Below, piece after piece: positions 56,980-64,000 of a DNA stretch of 64,000 bases. A program made the position numbers and the translations under genes. The DNA lies in the NCBI RefSeq assembly GCF_000004195.4, contig NC_030683.2, positions 68,915,764 through 68,979,763 of the forward strand, given 5' to 3'. Source of the stretch: Xenopus tropicalis. Lineage: Eukaryota > Chordata > Amphibia > Anura > Pipidae. Numbering within the stretch: position 1 is the first letter of the stretch; each line of letters opens with the position of its first letter. The notes beneath the pieces are model-generated. The model was not told the origin of the DNA and did no database searches. It was given only the letters and a program-made list of their open reading frames with translations.

Positions 56980-59035
56980 AGTGCAGCCCCAATATTATGC
57001 ATTTTCAGGTTTGGCGGCCATGTACTTATGTGCAACCAGACATAGGTATCGTTTTATTCAGGGGAACTTGCAGATTGATGGTTAGTAAGTTTTTGGTAGT
57101 TGCCATGGAGATTTTGGGGAGAAATCTAGGTTTGTATCTAGTTTTTCCTTGATTTCTGACCAAAGCGCTAACTTCTGCAAGGGACTGCGGCCACAATTTT
57201 CCATGTAGAAAGAGGAGAGTGGCGTCTCTGAATAGCTGAAGGTGTGCACTTTTAAGAAATATATAGTTTGCGGGGGTTATTTCACAGGTTATGGGTGTGT
57301 TTAGACTAAATAACTGCAGATAGAGCACAGCCCCCCCTTATGCATTGCCCCTGTTTGGGGGCATTTGGTGGCCACGTCTTTATGTGCACCCATACATATG
57401 GGGTATCGTTTTATTCAGGGGAACTTGCAAATTGAGGTTTAGTAAGTTTTTGGTAGTTGCTATGGAGATTTTGGGGAGAAATCTAGGTTTTTATCTGGTT
57501 TTTCCTTGATTTCTGACCAAAATCTAGGGTTGTATCTGGTTTTTCCTTGATTTCTGACCAAAGCGCTGACTTCTGCAAGGGACTGCGGCCACAATTTTCC
57601 ATGTAGAAAGAGAAGAGTGGTATCTCTGATTAGCTGAAGGTGTGCACTTTTCGTAAATATATAGATTGTGGGGGTTATTCCACAGGTAGGGGGGGTTAAC
57701 ACTGAAAAACTGCAGGTAGTGCACATAGAGTGCAGCCCCCAAAATTTCAACTGAAATTCCCCTTATGCATTGCCCCTGTTTTGGGGCATTTGGTGGCCAC
57801 GTCTTTATGTGCACCCATACATATGGGGTATCGTTTTATTCAGGAGAACTTGCAAATTGAGGTTTAGTAAGTTTTTGGTAGTTGCCATGGAGATTTTGGG
57901 GAGAAATCTAGGTTTTTATCTGGTTTTTCCTTGATTTCTGACCAAAATCTAGGGTTGTATCTGGTTTTTCCTTGATTTCTGACCAAAGCGCTGACTTCTG
58001 CAAGGGACTGCGGCCACAATTTTCCATGTAGAAAGAGAAGAGTGGTATCTCTGAATAGCTGAAGGTGTGCACTTTTCGTAAATATATAGATTGTGGGGGT
58101 TATTCCACAGGTAGGGGGGGTTAACACTGAAAAACTGCAGGTAGTGCACATAGAGCGCAGCCCCCAAAATTTCAACTGAAATTGCCCTTATGCATTGCCC
58201 CTGTTTTGGGGCATTTGGTGGCCACGTCTTTATGTGCACCCATACATATGGGGTATCGTTTTATTCAGGGGAACTTGCAGATTGATGGTTAGTAAGTTTT
58301 TGGTAGTTGCCATGGAGATTTTGGGGAGAAATCTAGGTTTGTATCTGGTTTTTCCTTGATTTCTGACCAAAGCGCTAACTTCTGCAAGGGACTGCGGCCA
58401 CAATTTTCCATGTAGAAAGAGGAGAGTGGCGTCTCTGAATAGCTGAAGGTGTGCACTTTTCAGAAATATATAGTTTGCGGGGGTTATTTCACAGGTTATG
58501 GGTGTGTTTAGACTAAATAACTGCAGATAGAGCACAGCCCCCCCCTTATGCATTGCCCCTGTTTGGGGGCATTTGGTGGCCACGTCTTTATGTGCACCCA
58601 TACATATGGGGTATCGTTTTATTCAGGGGAACTTGCAGATTGATGGTTAGTAAGTTTTTGGTAGTTGCCATGGAGATTTTGGGGAGAAATCTAGGTTTGT
58701 ATCTAGTTTTTCCTTGATTTCTGACCAAAGCGCTAACTTCTGCAAGGGACTGCGGCCACAATTTTCCATGTAGAAAGAGAAGAGTGGTGTCTCTGAATAG
58801 CTGAAGGTGTGCACTTTTCAGAAATATATAGTTTGTGGGGGTTATTTCACAGGTAGGGGGGGTTAACACTGAAAAACTGCAGGAAGTGCACATAGAGCGC
58901 AGCCCCCACATTTTTAGCTGTAATTGCCCTTGTGCATTGCCCCTGCTTTGGAGTGTTTGGTGCCCATGTCTTTATGTGCACCCATACATATGGGGCATCA
59001 TTTTATTCAGGAGAAGTTTGTCTTTCAAATATGCC
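56980..59035. repeat. Tandem array of six long units in the piggyBac element
   Basis: Unit starts, marked by TTATGCATTGCCCCTG-like sequence, lie at 56995, 57338, 57763, 58188, 58546 and 58930, giving lengths of 343, 425, 425, 358 and 384 bp and a partial sixth unit. The two long units contain an internal duplication of the TTTTTCCTTGATTTCTGACC segment. Recurrent minus-strand frames are copies of one chance frame. Confidence 0.93.
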
Positions 59036-59950
59036 TTTGTTAGAAAATTTTTATGAGATTTTTTTTTGTCAAATCCACATTTGATCATGCGTCCAAGTTT
59101 ACGTTTTAGAAAAAAAAAAAATGTCATAAAAAGTTCCAAATTTCACAATGCACTGACAAAAGGTATTTGGCTTTTGAGTGAAAACTACATTGCACCTAGA
59201 AACCTGAAGGTCTGTAGTTTCTAAAGATACCATACATGAGGGGATATTTTAGATTTACATATAAGTTATGCTGCATTAACTGTTACAAGCGCTTTTCTGC
59301 TTTGTTCTGGTGTGATATTGTACTAAGTATTGCCTTAGTTTGGGGGTTACTTCTGGACAGGAACTGTGGGGTACCACCACATATTTGGTATCGTTGGAAT
59401 TGGGAGTATCAGGGCTTTTACAAACAATAAAAAAAAGTGAGTAAAATTAACTTTTCTATGGAAAAAAAACCTCAAAATATACAGAAATTTTTCATAATTT
59501 TTTTTTTTTTACATATTTCACCCAAAATACACATCATATCTCCAGAAAAGTTATAAAATTTGGTATGTATGTCGAAGCCCAATTAGTGACGAAAAAAACG
59601 ATATATAATTTCCCTAGTTTCGTGGAGGTTTTCCTACCAAAAAACATTGTTAAAGTGAATGAGTACAAAATGCTTAAAAAACGTCTGGCACTGGGGGGAA
59701 CCGAAATGACGAATTCGGCTGGCACTTAAAGGGTTAAGAGGGGCCTGGATGAGTTCTTGAACAAGCATAGTATCCAAGGCTATTGTGATACTAATATCTA
59801 CAGTTAGTATTAGTGGTTATATTTATAGTTTATGTATGTGAGTGTATAGATTGGTAGGTGTGGGTTAGGTGTGCTGGGTTTACTTGGATGGGTTGAACTT
59901 GATGACACTGGTCTTTTTTCAACCCTATGTAACTATGTAACTATGTAACT

Positions 59951-60101
59951 ATCTCAAAATGATATTAATGCTTTTGAGTCCTACTATTACATTCCCAGCA
60001 GCTTTATCCAATTAACACTACAAACATAATTTTATGATGGTAATGTAACTAAAGTTCTACTCTGTTATTGTAGCTATCCAGACAAGCTCCCAGTAAGACT
60101 A
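59951..60101. other. Short spacer
   Basis: Unique DNA between the CR1 tail and MITE family A. Confidence 0.5.
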
Positions 60102-60847
60102 ATAGGTATAGGATCTTTTAACAGGAATGACACCAGGGGCTTTTCCAGATAAGCAATCTTTTTCTTTAATTTGGATCAACATACTTTAAGGGACCCATTT
60201 ATGAAACCACAAATGATTTTTTTTTTTTTTTCAAATTTTTAGAGCTTTTTGTAATGACCATGATAATATTGTTAAAATAGTATGACTTTTTTGTGGTATT
60301 TGTTAACTTCCACGAAAAAGTCGTATTTTTCACAAAAACACAACCATTTCGGAATTCATTCAAGCTTCGGTATTGTGACTATCTTTTGGCCAGGTTGGAG
60401 CTGTAGAGTGCCATTGAGTCCTATGGGAGGCTTCCAAAATCATGCATTGAAGTTTCAAAGTCAGAAAGGTTTTTGCGCCATTTACGATTGTTCGGATAGG
60501 AACATTTTGTGACTTTCGGATCGCAAACCACAATATTTTCAAATGACCATGAAACAAATTTTTGTGCAATTTTCGCACATCAGAAAATTACTCTGAATTC
60601 TTTCCAATCTTGCTTTTAATTAGAAAAAATTTGTAGTTTAATGAATGGGCCCGTAAGTCTGCTAATCATCAAATCATTAAATAAACCCAATAAGATTGTT
60701 TTGGCACCAATGTGCATTTATGCATCTTAGTTACCATCAATTATAAGTTGTTGCTTTATTATTACAGAGATAAAGAAAATCATTAAAAAATAAATAATTG
60801 CTTAATAGGGATTCTATGGGAAATGACCTTCCGATACCATATCTGTA
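60102..60847. mobile_element. MITE family A interrupted by a Harbinger-like MITE
   Basis: The left part (to 60189) and right part (from 60654) together align with 12425-12753: AATTTGGATCAACATACTTT on the left, AAGTCTGCTAATCATCAAAT and TTATTATTACAGAGA on the right, ending ATACCATATCTGTA. The inserted element occupies 60190-60653. Confidence 0.82.
60190..60653. mobile_element. Harbinger-like MITE nested in family A, TAA TSD
   Basis: GGGACCCATTTATGAAACC and TTTAATGAATGGGCCCG are the ends. TAA is duplicated at 60187-60189 and 60654-60656. It carries the core GAGTGCCATTGAGTCCTATG. Same subfamily as 26446-26939. Confidence 0.85.
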
Positions 60848-60855
60848 CTATAAAT

Positions 60856-62196
60856 CATTTAAAAATGTAAAGCAGGTAACAACTAGATATATACTTAACA
60901 TGGATCCCTTTAAAAAGCACTCTGTGGCAGCCATATACATACTTTATTTGCTTATTTGAACCTTTTTGCACATAGTTGAATCAATTCTCACCTTGTTTTC
61001 AATGAATCAAACCAAATTTGAGTGGTTAAAATAGAATTTGCAAATAGCTGGTTGTCAGAGAAAGTTAATGAAAGTTAATGAAATTCTCTTACTTTAAATA
61101 AATACCTCATTAACTAGCTGCAAAGTTAGGAATTTTCGTTCCCAAGAGCTTACGCTCAAATCAGCATAGTGCATATGCAGCAGAAATAGCTCACCTCAGG
61201 AGTTTGCTGCTGTTCTGACTCAAGGGACTTGACATTTTGCTTATAATCGGTGCCTAATGAAGTGTGGCTTAGAGAGGTGTAGTGAAAAGGAACACAGAAA
61301 CAAAGTAATGAGCACCCTGGCCGCTGTTGCTAATGAGAAGAAAACTTCTCCTTGCACACAATAATAATTCCATATTTACAATACCTTCCATGATTATCTA
61401 AAAATAAAATTGGACTTCATGCTATAAATTCAAGGCATTGCTCAGGGCAGACTCCTGGGCTTTTGAATGTGTCCTGTTCTCATAGTGAAACAGTGGTGTC
61501 ATAACCAAATACTGATGGGACAGACTTGACTGTCTCAACGGCGTCTGTAAAAGGATGCAAAGAACGGAGACACTTTTGTTATCTTTGACTCTGTGCTCTA
61601 CCAGAGAACTCAATCTCAGTAAAATCAATAGGGTAACATTTCTTCCTATTCTGAGGGAGATTTATTTTGCCATGTTTCATCCCAGCTCCACATGTGACAG
61701 GAACATCAGTGAATATATTCTTATAAAGTGCCTTGTAATATCATTTACATCAGAATATGAAAAATGCATAAACTTAACTTCCCTAAAGCAACTGACTTGC
61801 AATTACAAGTGGTTTGCACTCAGAAGCTCTTACATACAGGTGGAAAAGGTTTCATAGTGATAATAATTCCATAATAGGAAATAGAAACGAGCACTCAAAC
61901 TATGTTCATCGACTCTCCACCTTTTATTTACAGCCATGGTGGATATGAATCACCTAGTCACATGGCTATGATTGAAAGAGCCAGTGAACACAGTTTAAGT
62001 GCTTGTTCCTACTTCCTTAGAAGTTGTTATTTTCATTTATTTTGTTAATTTAGGTCAGTTTTCTTTGCAGCCCAATATTTGTTTTAGCAAATCAACAAGA
62101 CTAGTTACCAGCAAGATAATAGGGCTCATATACAATGCCCCTCACAGTGTGCAAAGTGAAAAAAAAGTCATTTTTTTTTTGCACTTTGCGCACTGT
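60856..62196. other. Apparently single-copy DNA
   Basis: No gene recognised. About 61180-61340 has balanced composition with TAATGA and GCTAATGAG motifs and may be conserved noncoding DNA. 62128-62190 includes a T-run hairpin around the GCACTTTGCGCACTGT sequence. Confidence 0.45.
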
Positions 62197-62848
62197 AGGG
62201 TTGATTCATTAAAGGTCGATGAAACGTGCGTTATTTATAGCGTGCATTTAAAATTTTATCGCATCTAATTTTTCCGCGAATTAACGCACGATTCACTAAA
62301 AGCATACTTGCGTTAATTTACACGTGATGCTGTTTGCGTTATTTTAGTTGCGAAGACTATTTTCGTGCGGTATTTGACGGAACACGCGCTAATCAACACA
62401 CCGCATACAAATAGTCGCCATGTGTGAAAAAAAGCACACCACGTTAGTCATACATGCCATTACTTTCGGAAAATTACTGTACTGAAAATGACCATTTCCC
62501 TGCAAACTGGAGGCTGCATCACTCTAGGGCCAACACATACTTGAATAAATAACACTGCAAAGTCCATATTTTATTGTCAAAAGCCCATTAACTGTACTTT
62601 TCTATAATTACCGCCTGCCTCAAGTAGGTGTTAATTTTTGCACAGACAAATGCGATATTTAGCGCATCTAAGTGTTTGTGAATCATGCGTTAGTGTTAAG
62701 GCATGCAGTAGCGCGAAATTTAACGCACGTGATATGCGACTTAACGCAAGCGTTAATACTTTAGTGAATTGTGCGTTTTTTTCCGCGTCAATTTTAACTA
62801 AAAAAAAAGCGTGCAGTAAAACTTAACAACCTTTAGTGAATAAACCCT
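62197..62848. mobile_element. MITE family AGGGTTGATTCACTAAA, complete, TGT TSD
   Basis: AGGGTTGATTCATTAAAG and CTTTAGTGAATAAACCCT are inverted ends. TGT is duplicated at 62194-62196 and 62849-62851. It shares the whole interior order with 50234-50870. Confidence 0.88.
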
Positions 62849-62851
62849 TGT

Positions 62852-63783
62852 GTGGGGCATTACATAAATTACCACAGGCCTCTGTGTACAGTTTATGAGA
62901 GTCAATAGGGTTGGGGCGGGGGGTGGCAAATAAGCCTCCCCTCTCACCCCCTACTTCCTCCTATATTACACATCATTCTGAGGTGTAAGCTAAAAGAGTC
63001 CTGACCTTACTGTCTGTCTTTTTTATTTTTGAGCTTTTTAATTTTAAGTTTCAACATTGTTTCTGCATCTCTAATTTAAAGTAGATAATTACTCTGGCAA
63101 ACTTGGAGTAGTTTTTGAAATCAAACTAGAAGATGGAATAGTAAAGGGTCTGAAAAGCACTTATTGGTATGGGATTGTAACAGGCCTTCATGACCCATTG
63201 ACCATAACTTTGTATATATATGAGGCAAGAGATCTTAGAGGTCAGGGATATGATTTTAGAGTATTTTTATTCAGTAATTAGCACAAGATGTTGGTGCTAT
63301 TGATAAGTTTAAAATGGTTGGCGCCACCAACTGGCAGGATTTTAGTCCATGTGTAGCCAACCCACAGATAGGCTGGTATACTGCAGTGCTTGATGTTATT
63401 GTTCCTCCAGGTTGCACAGATCCAGTGGGGCTGATAGTTCACAAGAATCCAAAGGGCATTAATAGGAGAAATGTTGGTTTCTGGTCTCCCTTCGGTATTG
63501 GGATAAAGTATTGGAGTATTGGAATACTTGGGGGTTTCAAATTCCAATAACAGCTTAGACAAATTGTGTGCCAGCAGATACCTTGTCCTATGTCTCTGCT
63601 AATATTCCCCTACAAGAAACCCTCCAATTTATAAATTGTCTTTCTGTAATCCTTCCCTCGAAAATGGGATACTATTTAAATCCTTTATTCTATTCTCTGT
63701 TCTGGGCTCTATGGGGGAATAAACAGTCAATGTATGACAGTAAATACTCACAGCAGGGGTTGGAGCTCCCAAATTAAAAGGTG
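62852..63783. other. Single-copy DNA with an unassigned open frame
   Basis: A plus-strand frame without stops runs from about 63281 to 63550 and contains PQIGWYTAVLDVIVPPGC and RNVGFWSPFG, which look more protein-like than other open frames in the window. I do not recognise a family, and no splice sites or second exon are evident. It may belong to an unidentified retroelement. Confidence 0.3.
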
Positions 63784-63786
63784 TTA

Positions 63787-63962
63787 GGGCTCTGGCACAC
63801 GGGGAGATTAGTCACCCACGACAAATCTCCCGTGTCTCGGGCGACTAATCTCCTCAGGTTGCCATCCCACCGGCGAAAATGTAAAGGCAATTCGAGGAGA
63901 TTAGTCGTCCGCGAACAGGAAGTTTTCTCGCGGGCGACTAATCTCCCCGTGTGCCAGAGCCC
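63787..63962. mobile_element. Harbinger-like MITE, GGGCTCTGGCACACGGGG ends, TTA TSD
   Basis: Inverted ends GGGCTCTGGCACACGGGG and CCCCGTGTGCCAGAGCCC bound 176 bp; TTA is duplicated at 63784-63786 and 63963-63965. Second copy of the family at 6474-6668. Confidence 0.9.
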
Positions 63963-64000
63963 TTACTGTCATCAGACAAAATGGCACTGGTAAGGGCTGT

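Larger units (their letters stand above)
55602..59733. mobile_element. Non-autonomous piggyBac-type element, 4,132 bp, TTAA TSD
   Basis: CCCTTTAAGTGCCA and TGGCACTTAAAGGG are perfect 14-bp inverted ends, flanked by TTAA at 55598-55601 and 59734-59737. CCC-type ends at TTAA are typical of piggyBac. No transposase frame is present. The 5' 270 bp hold four hairpins, then comes a sequence with an ATG and a GGTAAGC splice-donor-like site (about 55931-56027), homopolymer/TTTC tracts, a MITE remnant (56718-56958), and a six-unit tandem array (about 56980-59035). It inserted into CR1 after CR1 arrived. Confidence 0.88.
54732..59950 (+). mobile_element. CR1 LINE 3' end, 5'-truncated, interrupted by a piggyBac-type element
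   Basis: The RT coding part runs 54732-55601 and the C-terminal codons plus 3' UTR resume at 59738, ending in CTATGTAACTATGTAACTATG near 59925-59950, the CR1 tandem tail. Removing 55602-59737 rejoins the reading frame across one TTAA. This copy differs at many residues from the minus-strand copies, so it is another subfamily. Confidence 0.95.

Noticed and set aside
56716..57152. Mirror-image open frames on both strands
   Set aside because: They reflect the 71-bp-arm palindrome of a MITE remnant.
57026..58911. Five similar minus-strand open frames that look like a small gene family
   Set aside because: They are one chance frame copied by the tandem array; unit lengths are not all multiples of three and no start, splice or domain logic fits.
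1..64000. tRNA, rRNA, snRNA or host microRNA genes
   Set aside because: I looked for tRNA A/B-box patterns and for obvious structural RNA sequences and saw none; hairpins found are all within MITEs. A covariance-model scan would be needed to exclude them fully.

Overview
This window reads as intergenic DNA from a clawed frog (genus Xenopus, inferred). It is AT-rich and CpG-poor, and I see no convincing host protein-coding exon, rRNA or tRNA. The assignment rests on repeat families I recognise from frog genomes: T2/Kolobok MITEs with TTAAAGG ends, Harbinger-like foldback MITEs with GGGGCA-type ends, hAT MITEs with TAGTGATGAGCG ends, and CR1 tails ending in CTATGTAA or CATAGTAA repeats. I cannot separate X. 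tropicalis from X. laevis by eye. By my own addition about 29 kb of the 64 kb is recognisable transposon-derived sequence.

Layout. 0-7.5 kb: MITE fragments, a complete hAT element with a pyrimidine minisatellite (988-1894), and a T2 MITE hosting two later insertions (3654-4714). 7.5-11.95 kb: a minus-strand Penelope-like retroelement (reverse transcriptase plus GIY-YIG endonuclease), split by two MITEs and bordered on both sides by (TA)n. 12-15.3 kb: MITEs, including a 457-bp foldback, then apparently unique DNA. 15.4-20.1 kb: two minus-strand CR1 3' ends. 20.9-29.2 kb: many MITEs and a Penelope-derived inverted fragment with a hammerhead-like core. 29.5-35 kb: mostly unique sequence, possibly with conserved noncoding elements. 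35.07-35.43 kb: a complete 364-bp Penelope-type hairpin insertion with a 14-bp target duplication. 36.2-41.4 kb: a retroelement graveyard made of an L1-like fragment, a 3'-truncated DIRS element with an apparent intron in its first ORF, and a second L1-like fragment. 42.6-51 kb: T2, hAT (one with eight 40-bp tandem units) and Harbinger-like MITEs around unique stretches. 54.7-59.95 kb: a plus-strand CR1 interrupted by a 4,132-bp piggyBac-type element at TTAA. 60.1-64 kb: another nested MITE pair and terminal MITEs.

No operon or pathway is present. The coding sequences are retroelement ORFs: CR1 reverse transcriptase, Penelope RT/endonuclease, DIRS gag-like and RT, and L1-like C-termini. All carry stops, frameshifts or truncations, so none looks autonomous. 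The main information here is the nesting order of insertions, the target-site duplications that allow superfamily assignment, the hammerhead-ribozyme-like cores at Penelope-derived ends, and the structured non-autonomous piggyBac element. Family names come from memory of motifs and termini; no database was searched.
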